In this document: one piece after another, positions 1-11,674 of the stretch | Layout: each line of letters opens with the position of its first letter | Numbering within the stretch: the stretch's first letter is position 1 | The notes under the pieces: model-generated | The model's input: the letters and a program-made list of their open reading frames with translations, nothing else | Database searches by the model: none | What the model was told of the DNA's origin: nothing | Position numbers and translations under genes: made by a program | Assembly (NCBI RefSeq): GCF_000226095.1 | Contig: NC_016476.1 | Location: 2,356,001 to 2,420,000 of the forward strand | DNA length: 64,000 nt | From: Thermothelomyces thermophilus ATCC 42464 | Taxonomy: Eukaryota; Ascomycota; Sordariomycetes; Sordariales; Chaetomiaceae | Reading direction: 5' to 3'

Positions 1-286
1 CTGGGAATGGAGCTGACCCTGCACTATCTCTTCCAGGCGCACCGTTCGCAACTATTTTCCCAGTTCATTGGAGCAGTGAGACTGTGTACGGAATAGTGTC
101 GCGTAGTGTGCACTAGTGTAGTGTACATACTTGGTACGGATTAGTGTCGTATAATGGAGCGTTAGTGTACCCTTCGGGCGGATTATGGGGTTTTAACCCC
201 GAGAGCTGTCGGGTGTTGTCCACCCCTCGTCAAGCTGAGGCATGGCGAGGGTGAGGGTGAATGAAACTAGAGTAACTACAGTAGTG

Positions 287-302
287 TACGGATTACTCCG
301 TA
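287..302. repeat. Near-palindromic TACGGATTACTCCGTA element
   Basis: This is a fused copy of the two commonest intergenic 9-mers in the window, TACGGATTA and TACTCCGTA. The same 16-mer recurs exactly at 15052-15067. Here it is flanked by GTAGTG on the left and TACATACACTACACTAGTGTAG on the right, the second of which contains a small inverted repeat (CTACACTAGTGTAG). It is almost self-complementary and could form a short stem. Its function is unknown. Confidence 0.7.
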
Positions 303-3300
303 CATACACTACACTAGTGTAGTCCCGTCATGTACTGGGCGCAACGTTTCCGCATCAGCAGGTCCCGGATAAGCAGGGGGAGAGGGTCAGCTTGACCAAG
401 ATCCCTGCATCCGCAGAACGGGATTGTCATGGAAATATAATAGGATTTCAAGCTTATTTCACGGCGCGCGCGTCGGAGTGCGCCCTTGGCGGGCTTGGCC
501 CACCCCTTGTGACTAGTTCCTTGTGGAGAGAGGGGGGAGGATTTCGGTTCTGGCGGATCAGTCGGTCGGTCGGTGGCTCTGTTCGTACTGTAGTACTGTG
601 TACGGATTAATGCCACACAACCAACCTACCCACAAATTTGGAAGTCCGGATTCCGTTCGATGGCCCACCACCACCACCAACACCCCGATGCTGAGCAAGC
701 GACCGAATGGCGTGCGGCTCGTCTGATAACCCACTAATACTTGCTCTCGGATTTTCCAACCACCGGTTCCCCGGCTGGGTCTCGAAATGCATCAATGTCG
801 AGAACCATTGCATTTTTTTTTTCCCTTTTTATTTTTCTTTTGGCGCACGCCACCCAACGGGGATAGTGTAGACCACACAGGAAATGATTGCCGTGGCTGT
901 CATCCGTCATCCCGTTCACTGCTACTCTACATTAACTGTTCTCCATTACACTTCACACTACAATGCTACGGGTAGTGTAATCATTACGCAGTATGGAGCA
1001 ATGAACGTCGCAACTACTGTCAAAGTGTGAGGCTCAACCGTGCCAACCATACCAACTCCTGTTTGGGACTTGGACCCTCCCGACTCGAGTTCGCACTTGG
1101 CGCACTTAGTCGGATCCTCTGTCGGTTAGTCCACTCACTGAGTCGTATTCGCTCCTCCAGGGGAGGGGCACCGCAAAAAAGCTCTGAAACCACGATCGGG
1201 CTCTACTACAGGAGCGGGATCCGTTACCCGACCTCCCCGGATACGCTTCCCTGATGAAGTGGAGGGGCCGAGCCCCTTGTTGGTGAAGCGCGAGGTGTGG
1301 TGTGGCATCAAAGGGCGTCTGTGTAACCCGACGGTATTTTTGTGCAACAAGCCAACAACCAAAAAAAACAGAGTCGAGGCTATTCTTTCTGCCCCGTCCG
1401 CCGCGATTTGCCTCGTGATTCGTTTGCTATTGGGCCAAGCGAGGTGCGAGGTCATTCGCCCAGAATGGCTGTGTCGGGTCAGAAAAAGATCCTCGCAGCA
1501 TAGCGTTGCAGCCATGGATTTATTCTTCATCGCGGCCCTGGCATGCATGGGCCCAGGGCCCAGGGCCAAGCAGGACTTCTTTCTGAGAACTACAGAGTAT
1601 GTAGTGTATACTTAATTAGTTGCAAGTTGAGAGATGAAAGAGGATTACCGATTACCCAGGATCGAATCTGACGGCCGGAAAAGTGGATGGAAAAGGTCGA
1701 ACAAGTCGGTGTCTTGTCCATCACTGGTAGCCAGTCGTCAGTCCCTGTCGCAAAATTCACTGGTGCCTGATGCCCTTTTCATCCTACACGCCGGAGTCTG
1801 TAGGCATCCGTCTCGCGGATATCGTGTGCCTGGCAAGCCGAGCTTCGAAGAAGGGGGGATCCATCTTTTTTTCGCCGGTGCCTTGGATCCTCCAGACAAC
1901 AACACACTGACTTGTTCCCGAGTCAACTGGACGAATTGACGGAAGGCGATGGAGCACGGCGGAGCTTTCGGGATCACGAAGTTCCAGTGATCCGTCCATC
2001 CACTAACGCTGATCCACCGGACTTGGAGGATTCTCTAGTGTATCGTCGGCCAGTTTTGCCTTGGCGCGCTCCCTTTCGTGCTGTTCGACGTGTATCCTCG
2101 TCCGGATACGCTCGGAAAGGCTGATAACAACGGACACTCACAACCCTTGCCTCGCAACGACGGGACGGGCTGATATTGCACCATTTACCAGTTTCCCCCC
2201 GGAACGCCAAGGCTCCCTTTTGCGGCCAACAGTCACCGGCCGCGACCCAAAGATTGGCTGGGTGCCACAACGTCAGCATCCCGGCCGGGGACAGCACACC
2301 CAACAAGCCAACTAGTGTATGTAGTGTACTGTATGTGATCCGCACACTAGCGAAGGGCGCAAAACAAATGCTTACTAGTAGTTAGCAAGAAGCTTGCCCT
2401 TTTTCGTGAACAGAAGATGATGGCCATACCCATGAACGCTAACCACCCGCATACCGTACGTATATGGGGTATCATACTGTATGCACGCTCCATCAACCCA
2501 TGTTCGCACCTTATGTCATAGTAGGTATGTTTGTACACTACTTGGGTACGCACGTGTTAGATGAGGTTCGTGGTGGGGGGAAGAGGGGGGGAGGGGGGAA
2601 GGGGTTCTCGGGATCTTGGGGGGGAGGTGGGCGCTGTCGTTTGTTTAAGGTTAAAGTGAGCGAGACAAAACCAAAAATAAGCGCCGTCCTGACCTCTCTC
2701 TCTCTCCGACTCGGACTCGCATTCCGAGTGGCGTCATTCAACCAGTCGGCCAGCCAGCCAGCGAGCCAACTCGCGGTCAGTCAGCGTCGGAGACGAGAGA
2801 AGCTTCGGAGTTCTGACCACGTCCTGCCCAATAGACTTGATCGTGAGAGCTCCGGTGGAGAGAGTGTCGCGCAAGACGGTGCGATCCGGCGGTTGGCCTT
2901 GGGTAGTCGCATACATCATCTATTGTACCGGGTACGGTATGCTCTGTAAGTATGTATGTATGTTGTGTGTAGAGGGCGTACCGTACTTGCGCTTTCGTAT
3001 TGCACTTTCTGTATGCATATCATCAGACGAAGAGGCACCTGGCCCAGCGACGGTGTCGTGTTACACGGGCTGGGTGTCAGCAGCATCACGGGGCAAACCA
3101 ACGAACCATGTCCACACGGCATCTCGGACGTAAAGCGTGTTTCCAGGCGATTCCTGCGCCCGGCAGATCTGTTCCTTGTTGGAAGAGGAAGAAGTTCAGG
3201 GGCAGAGACGTTCCTGTCCTCGTGCCCCGGCCTCCAGCTTTGCTTACTCTGAACTCCTCGTTGACCATCCCCAACAAGGGCAGTACTGCGAGACTAATGC

Positions 3301-3655
3301 ACGAAAGTGCGAGCAACAAGCATTTCTCGGCCCCCAACTCGAGGTTTACCCATGCCAGAAAAGCAACTTCGCTGGCGGGGGTGAACAGTCGTCTGACTGA
3401 CTTAAGAACATCATCGAGAACAGACGAGGTCCTTCGCGCGCAGGTCGTGTAGTTTGCAGTGGTATGAATCGAGTACTGCTTGTATGCATGCGTGTATCTA
3501 ATATGTATTTTGCACTACATGTCGAGCCTCCATGCAACCAGACGGCATGGGTGGCGCGCACGGGAGGGCGTTCTCGAGGCTCGATGTTGCTGTCGCAGCA
3601 ACCACACCCACGGGCCAACACGCTCTGGCCGGGAAAAAAAGGAATGAGAAAAAGA

Positions 3656-3688
3656 TTTTTTTTTTTTTTGGGGGGGGGGGGGGGGGGG
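3656..3688. repeat. Composite homopolymer T14G19
   Basis: A run of 14 T passes directly into a run of 19 G. On the opposite strand it reads C-run then A-run, the same polarity as the composite tracts at 7746, 29240, 49138 and 58745. Confidence 0.9.
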
Positions 3689-6600
3689 AGGAAGCGAAAG
3701 GAAACCTACACATACTCGCTGGATATTCCAGGACTGCGTTACAATGAGTCGCTCAGCTACGGAGTACAGTAAGTACTCGAGTAAGGCTGGCGAGGTAGGT
3801 ACGGATTACAATACATGCCCTAGGGTTCGGCCTACCTGGGCATGTACATACATACAGTAGAGTACTTACCTACACACCTAACCGGCATGCCACGATGCCT
3901 GGCATTGTTTAGCTGCCTTTGGTACGCGTATTGCACATCTCCAATGTTCTCTGGCGCAATGCGTCTTTGCCGACGATCTCTTTACGGCAGATTGCATCAA
4001 AACGGTGATAATGGCGTAGAAGTGAGATGAAAGCTGACGAGAGAATGAAGCGAATCGGACCGCATCAAATCGGACCGCATCAGAAACCTCATGAGAGCAT
4101 GGAGCAACGTTGCTCCAAACGCGATATGTTTCCCCGATCCGAATCGGCACCGTTGCACTGCTGCTTGTGGCGAACTGCGTCTTGAACTGCGTGTTGAACT
4201 CTTGGGGGGAGAAGAGGACGGGGGTTGAACAATGACCCACGCTAATAAGGTTGAACAACCATGGATAACATACTCCGTACCTTACCTACTTTACCTTCAC
4301 TACGTAACGTGGCGACGGAGCACCGAGCACGGATTACTCCTGCCCCACTACGTAATCCGTACAGTACTGTACACTATGTATGTCGGATATGCCGGGTATG
4401 TCGGGTATGTCACGTACTGTACATACGCAGTACATACATTACGCAGTTGTGCCTGAGGTCCTTGCAAGTGCCCGCGACGGCTGCTTAAGCTTAAAGATTG
4501 CTCACGCTGCGCTTGAGCGCCGACATCGTGCGGCTGGCCAAACCGAGCATGTCTTTTGGTTCGATCTTCATTTTTTGGTCGCACACATACACCATCTTAT
4601 TTTCTTTTTTTCATTTTTTCATTTATATGTTTATTTATTTATTTATCTTTGAAGGAGGAGGAAAGATTCCCAAAGCCCTCGTTTCTTCCTCCTTCCCAAA
4701 ATTCCTTGGCAGCGTGGTTCCAGGCCTCTACACCTACGCTAAACGCGAGCTAGCAAACCATTATCGCACTACATAAGTAGTACGCGGGGCACATTTTGAG
4801 GCGACATCATGGCCGAGAGAACGCCGCCAATGCAAGCCCGATGCGTCGTGCACCTTTACGCTCTCAGCCCGCGCAAAGCCTTCTCCCGGAGCGATCGATC
4901 ATTTGCGGCAGCGGCGGCCGCTCGAACCAGTTGGTTCCGGCATTCCGTGGGGCTCTCCCGCCGGGTTTCTCTCGTGCACTGTACAAGCAAGAGTATTGCT
5001 CCCGCTCGCTGACGCGTCCCCGTATCGATATCTGCATGTTGGTTCATGGGCTGCAAATATCACATCGCGGCATAAAAAGAAGTTCTGAGGTAACCTTCTT
5101 CAACTGCGACGCCGGTTCGGGGTTCGGTGCCCGACCTGGAAGATCTTGCTCACAACCTGGACAGTGTTCAGACCAAACTCGCTCACGTTACGTACCTCCG
5201 TAACGCGTACTTGGTTCATTATTGGCTGCGAATCCCAGTGGGGCCTCGGTAAAATCGGATGAGATCGCCCAGGCCCGAAGTTTGTGCGACGCTGAGTTTC
5301 GCCGGCTATCCTGTTCCGGAGTTTGCCCTCCACGGCCAACGCCGGGGGTGTGTGCTTAAGGACAAATGATCAACAAACTTTATCAACAACAACCCTCTCT
5401 TGCCGCCGCCAAGCCGAGCCAAGAACCACATGGCCTGACAATTTTGTTGGTTGGGGACAAAGCTCGGGCGAGAAGCTCTCGAGATCTAGCCCGCCGCTGA
5501 CTCCTCGGGCTTCGAAGCCAGATTCTCGGACTGGAACTGCGAGTCAAGGATGGCCAGCTTCTTGTCCTTCGGCACTTTTTTGGGGGGTGTCGCTTTCGTG
5601 CCCAGAGACCGGCCATCTGCACTACCGATTTGAACATCGCCGGTGAAATGTCGCTTTTCCCGCGGCCGATCGTCGTTGGTCCATCCCGTCCATGGTTGCA
5701 CCGAATCTCGGCAGTGCATTAAACTACGCACTCATTAGTCAAAACTCCCCGATTTTGACGCACGATGAGGTACATACACTACACTAGTCGAGTCTTGTCT
5801 TAACCCTAGTGTGTGCTCGCGTGTCTGTTTTGGCAGAGCTGTGTGTAGGTGTACGGAGTACCGTGGTCGTGTTTGCACACTCCGCTCCGTCACAGCAATC
5901 TGTGAAAGGTTCATGGGAACAATCAGAGAGAAGCTTTGGTCCTTCCAGATGGTCGAGCTCGTTCGCGTGGAAACCCCCATACGACACGGAATCTTGCGCA
6001 CTGGCTGGTCATTCTCTCCGTCCCATGAGAAACTCGGCTCGGTTTGGGCCGTCGAGAGAGCCAGCCCTCCCCCCGTTCCCTTCCACCTGCGTCCCCGTCT
6101 TGTGTCCGATGTGCCCAAAGATCAGCACATCGAACCACGCCTGGCGAAACCCACCCCGAATACACACAGTATACGAAACTGGGGACTTGGCAGCTCCTCG
6201 AGGTGACACAATACTCGATGCATTTCTTGTTGAATCATGGGGTGCGGGTGCGGGTGGATTTGGATTGTCGATCACCAGCAAGGGCATTGTGTCCCACAAG
6301 TTGACCCGTGTTTCATCCGCGGCCAAATGGCCAGTCGTTCGGTGGACGGGCCTTTGCCCTGGACCGGGATACGCCCCACAGAAAGGTCAAGACTGCCGTT
6401 GCCGACCGTCCGGCTTTACCGCGGACGATGGCGCCGAGGCTGTTTATTTTCAGGTTTGGAAGGTGGTAGTGCGTACCACCAACAGCGTACTTAGACTCTT
6501 CATCGTAGCAGTCGGGGCCCGCTCTCCTCCCGTGCCGGGTGGCATTCTATCCCACACCGAGATAACTACATACTACATACGCCGGGAGGCAAGGCGTGGG

Positions 6601-7745
6601 AGGGAGGAGAGACAAGCGCTGGCGCGATGCAGTGAGCTGGACGTCAAGCGGATGCGCGAAGGTCTGCGGCAAGCCTGGATCCATGGATCGTTTTGTATAC
6701 GGATCCTGTCGGTGCGTATTCCTCCCTACTCCGTACCAACCTCCTTTTTTGCCTCACCCTGCCACCACGAAAGCTTGATTTGGACCATCCATCTGCCCCT
6801 TCTAGCAGCTTCACCTAACTACCACACATCCCGAGCCGTGACTCCCGTTGTGCTACCCATCACCAACACCAGACTGCTACTCTGCCATACGCCTCCGCCC
6901 GGAACATCCGGAGTACAGCCAGGTCGAGACACCCGCAGCCTTCAGCAAGCCCGGCCACGACACAGCTTGACGCTGGACCCAAGCGGGCCAAGCCCGCAAC
7001 TGAGAAGGAGGCATCACGACATCCGTTCGGTCTGGGTAAGGTTGGACGATCGCGAATCGCCGCGCACGTTTAGCCTCCGCGGGCCGTTACATATACCTTA
7101 ACAACCTTACCTGGGCACACATTGCATACTGTGCGGGGGGGATGGTATCCGTTTGGCCAAATGATACACAGTTTATGCATAGCGAGCGTGATATAACACC
7201 TCACACTCTGGATACCTTCTGGTTGAGAAAGCAAGGTAAGGTATCAATGCATCCGCCCCAATCATGGAGCATGGCGCTGTTCTTCTAGAAACCAAAGAGA
7301 CAGGGCAGACAGAGACAAAGTGGGCTGGAGGGGGAAACAAAAAAAAGCAAAAGTGGCACAAAGAATAACGGTGGAGCGCATATCACCTCCTATCCCATAC
7401 TCCGTACCCGTGACAAATAGGGGGTGAGGAACGTATCTGAGCATTCTCTCTAGGTATATACAGAGTATATCTGCCGAACGCGCTCTTAAAGCCGTTAACG
7501 CCGAACGCGCAACGCGCAAAAGAAGCTGTTGCATGCAAATTCGCCAGCTGGCTTAAGGGATAGGCGGTTGTCAACGATGCCACCGATGTACGGAGCCGTA
7601 GCGGTAGCCGAGCGTGTTGGCTGTTGTCGATGCTACCTTGGCGTGCCTTTGAGCGAGACAGCCAAGTCAGATTTCTGAAAATGCGGGCGCGGAAGCGGGA
7701 AGGGACGGGATCAGCCCGAAGATGCCGCTCACAGAGATGGTGGGA

Positions 7746-7764
7746 CCCCCCCCCCCCCAAAAAA
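7746..7764. repeat. Composite homopolymer C13A6
   Basis: Thirteen C are followed directly by six A in non-coding DNA. It is one of five C-to-A composite tracts in the window. Confidence 0.9.
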
Positions 7765-8781
7765 CGAGGTCTCGCTCTCGGTTTGAACAGAGTATCCGCC
7801 GACAATGTGTCTTCCGATCGGATCTACCGCGGAGTATTGCTCTCGACTGCCCCCCGAGACAGCAGGGCGCTCGTCGCCAGAGCAAACCAAAAGAGGTGCC
7901 CCTTGTTTTGTTAATCTGTTAACAAGTCTTGGGCCGCTGAGCCGACACCCCGTTTCGCCCCAGAGAATAATCAGTCAGGCGCTCATATGCGCGGGATATT
8001 CGACGTACATACATTCCTGTACGGCACTTGCACGTCGGGTGTGCGTGTCGTTTTCCCCCGAAGCAAGGTTGCCTCATCCAAGGCGCATGTGGAACGGAAC
8101 AAGAGGACCACTTTGCTTCACATGCCTGGTGGACGTACATGGTACTGTATGTACTATACATACCGGTCCCGGAAAACGAAGCAAAGAAAACTACCTGCCT
8201 AGACGCATGTGTTAGTTACCAAGGGGCATTTCGGACAACCCGCCTCTCCCGCATTCCGTCACGGTACCCGGGCAACAAGGAGACCGCCATCGCTCGACCC
8301 TCATCTACCTGGCCAGTAGGGGGGGGGGCCTAGGGGCCTACAATTATGAGTGAAAGTTGCGGGCCCCGGAGACACGGCACTGCGCGCCCACTCAGATATC
8401 TAGATAGATACCTTCGTATTTAGCAAACCTTGGAGGAAGGAACAATAACAGCCTGTAGAAGCATTCAAGATCAAAGAAAGCGTCCAAGAGAAGGCCTGTA
8501 CGGGGGGTTTACGAACGGTCAGTCACCGGTCACCGGTCACCCAACCCAACCTCCCTTGTGACATCGTTCATGCCTATATTCTTTTCTATCTTTCTATCAT
8601 CATCACCCATCACAACCCCTTCACGTCCGCTGGCCGCCCGCCACAGTTATGTCTCCCCGGATACGCTCACAGTTGCATCTCGGCCGAGATGGGTATCGCT
8701 ATATGCTGCCTGCCGCTCTCTTCTACGCGTATCCCACAAGGATCTCGTCTATAAAGCGCGATCTGGTAAGGAGGCGCCATT

Positions 8782-8806
8782 CCCCCCCCCCCCCCCCCCG
8801 GGGGGG
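8782..8806. repeat. Self-complementary C18G7 tract
   Basis: Eighteen C run straight into seven G, which could fold into a C:G hairpin or G-quadruplex-type structure. The surrounding DNA is non-coding. The exact length should be treated with caution because such tracts are prone to sequencing error. Confidence 0.85.
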
Positions 8807-9990
8807 ACGCCCACAACCTCGCACCGGGAACTCGTGGGCTCTCTCGGGCGGTGGAACAACCCCAACCGTGGAACATCCAAGGCGGACAATTTCGGATGGC
8901 ATGGCCAACCACCGTGATTGAGGAGGGATCGATAGGTAACCGGGTTGAGGGGACGGGCGGATATTGAACAGCTCGTCCTGGTGAAGCTCGAGACCCGTCC
9001 GTCCGGTGGCCCGGAGAGGGGGGCGCACGCGCGCGCGGGAGAGAGCTCAGCGTTATGTGGTTTGACGCCATGAGCGGCCTTTCTGTGCGCGTAGGGTGGA
9101 CGACCGCGTCGTCCGCGCCGGAAACTGTCTTTGTTGGGGAACTCTACGCAGTTTGGCGGCGGTAGCTCTCTTCGCTATCTGTAGAATGTATCTAGATTGC
9201 GATGGGCAGCAAAGAGGGGCAGGAGGTGGCAGACAGGCCTTTCTGTGTGCTTATACAGGCAGGAGAGCTTCCTTTGACACGGGGTTCTCCGAAGCATCTC
9301 GGGAGGGTGGAGGAATTGGTGGAGGAGTTGCTTCGTTTTCCAAAGTTTGTGTCGCCTTCGTTGAGTCCATGTTTCGAGTAGAATGAAGTAAAGATACGGG
9401 GAACACCTCCGTTGCCTTGTAGGCAGCAGATGGTCGAGTTCGTCTTTCGGGCAGATCTATTGGCTCTATCTTCATCAACAAAGAGTTGGTCATATTATGG
9501 TTATATTATACAGATGGGCTGGTAGCTACCCAAGGCCACCTTGTTTACTCCCCAGGGCCGAAACATCTCGGCTCGTGCATGCACGTAGCCGCGGTGAGAA
9601 TACTGATCTGGCAGCATGTCTGTCATCTTGCCAGGATTCGTCGCGCCGAGGGGGGGATAAAGGCCGTAACATATCGGGACGGTAGCACACGGCCGAGTGT
9701 GAACAGTCGGGATCGTTGTGTGGGATATGCTTGCTGACTTGTCACCCCTCGGTGACATCATGTGTTTCGTACCAAATCTCTCGCCCGTTACAAAGGGAGA
9801 TCGCATTCAGATCCGAACCATCAGACCACAGGAAGAGGATGCTATCCTCTGGCATGGAGATGCGGAGCGGTCTGTGTGCGACAAGAACGCTTCATCTGGT
9901 TCTATAGTGGCTAAGGAGTAGTGGGCACGGCAGAAACAGGGGAGCACGAGAGAGCCTTGAGAATCGTTGAGATGCTGCGCTTTCTTGTGT

Positions 9991-11674
9991 TCAACAGTCG
10001 CATCGCCCATGCCAGCGTGGGAACGCGACGATATCTCGGATTGTTTGGACACCGGATAGGTAGCTGAGGAGCCGGTCGAAGCCCACGCCGAACCCGCCAT
10101 GTGGCGGGGAGCCCCAACGGCGGAGGTCAACGTACCAGTCTAGACCGCTCGAGGAGGATCCGTCAGAGGCCCCTTCTAGTGGTGGTTTAAGAATCCCATG
10201 CCGCTTCATCGCATCCAAAAGAGGATCCAGACGGTGCTCGCGCATTGACCCGCCGGCAATCTCACAGAACTCGGGTACCAGCAGATCAAAGCAATCGACG
10301 GTTGGTCCGGGCACTTGAGGAGATGCCGGTTGGGTTTCGCGCATGTAAAATGCCTTGATGTCTCGGGGATAGTTCGTGACGAAGACCGGCTTCTCACCGC
10401 CCCCAACGTACTCAGCAAGGAACTTCTCGTGCTCAGACTGCAGCCCGGCGCCCCAAGTCGGCTTGTGTTCAAAGAGATCGGACTTCTGCTGTAACAGTGC
10501 GACAGCATCTGAGTAGGTGATTCGAGGCCAGTCTTGACGTGTTAGGCCTTCCCAGCGGCGCCTAACCTCGTCGGCGGGTGCCAGATCCGAGCCGCTGTTG
10601 CGAGATCGGAAGAGAAGATCCCGGACCGTGGACGACTCGATAAGACTGCTGCTCAGGGAGCGTAGCATATCCTCGGCTAGATCCATGACCGGGCCAAGGT
10701 CATCCACAAAGCTCATCTCGGCCTCGAGCATGTAAAACTCGCTAAGATGCCTGGAGGTGTCGCTCTTCTCGGCGCGGAAGACGGGTGACAGAGTCCAAAC
10801 ATTGCCCACCGCCTGAGCAAGGGCTTCCAGATGGAGTTGCGTGGAGACGGTGAGATACTTCTTGGAGCGGAAGAAAAACGCTTGGGAGTTGTCCTTATTG
10901 CTGCCGGTCGCCGGAGCGTCGCTGGCTGGCATCACCGTGAAGACCTCACCGGCGCCTTCACAATCCGACGACGTAATGATGGGCGGATGAGTTTGGGTAA
11001 AAGATCGCGCTGCAAAGAATTGAGTCAAGGATGCGATAACCTCCGAGCGCAATCTCAACAGGACGCTGTTGACTGGAGTTCTCGGCCGCAAGTGCGGAAC
11101 GGTACGGAGATATTCGGGGGTGTGGTATTTCTTCTGAATGGGAAATGTCTGCAAACTGTCAGCAACTGCGTTACGTTATCCCACGACCAAGAATCGGTTG
11201 GCAAGGACAGAGATTGGCAGACCTTTGCGTCGGACGGCCCCAAGACCTCGACCCGGCTTACATGCAACTCATGGCTCTGAGCAACTCCGGGTGAGGACAC
11301 CCAGGAGCCGGTGAGACGGACGGCCGCGCCAACGGCCAAGCTGCGACGGCGGGTTCAGCAACAAGCTCTACCAGGACATTGTGTAATAGGGTATATGCTC
11401 ACTCCTTTGCATCGTCCGCCTGGACGAGCGCTTGAAGCGGTGCAAGCGAAGATCCGTCGCCGAGCGAGACAAAACGATGCGTCTTCATGGACCGGACAGA
11501 TCGGACGAACCCGTTGACGGTTACATCATCGACTTTCTCGGTCGGCCTCCACTGGAGGAGTTCGGCGACCGACCGGCTGGACCATTGAGATGCGCATTGG
11601 TGGAAGCTGGCGACGCGACGCGGGCCTAACGAACGCGAAACACTCGACGGCCGAAGCGCCAGAGCGGGCCGCAT
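9991..11674 (-). CDS. SLM5: Mitochondrial asparaginyl-tRNA synthetase
   Basis: Likely charges mitochondrial tRNA-Asn with asparagine, using ATP. Model: exons 11403-11674, 11223-11340 and 9991-11148, giving 515 residues, close to yeast Slm5. The first 45 residues are Arg/Ser-rich with almost no acidic residues, as in a mitochondrial presequence. The anticodon-binding OB fold follows (about 50-125), then the class II catalytic core. Class II motif 2 is visible as FRAEKSDTSRHLSEF from about residue 254, typical of AsnRS. Motif 3 is GGFGVGFDRLL near 481, with the ending AFPRWHGRCDC. Intron 1 has GTGAGC...CGCAG. Intron 2 has a weak donor (GTCTGC) but a good CTGAC branch site and TTTGCAG acceptor, and both junctions keep the frame. 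It lies alone on its strand next to a gene-poor block. The class and Asn specificity are confident; mitochondrial location is inferred from the N terminus. Confidence 0.92.

Larger units (their letters stand above)
1..9990. other. Gene-poor, motif-rich region
   Basis: I see no supportable gene in this 10-kb stretch. Open frames are mostly short, overlap on both strands and do not resemble a protein family. The longest (5809-7101, +) lacks an ATG until 6025 and is treated as a finding only. The stretch holds many copies of the 9-mers TACGGATTA and TACGGAGTA or their complements (for example 135, 287-302, 601, 3758, 3800, 4271, 4353, 5852, 6727, 7398). These often sit next to GTAGTGTA, TACATAC or GTACAGTAC. 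Homopolymer tracts occur at 3656-3688 (T14G19), 7746-7764 (C13A6) and 8782-8806 (C18G7). It may be a subtelomeric or accessory block, but no telomere repeat or transposon domain is visible. Confidence 0.6.

Noticed and set aside
9718-9921. 67-codon frame before the AsnRS stop
   Set aside because: It is too short, without a family, and probably in the AsnRS 3' untranslated region.
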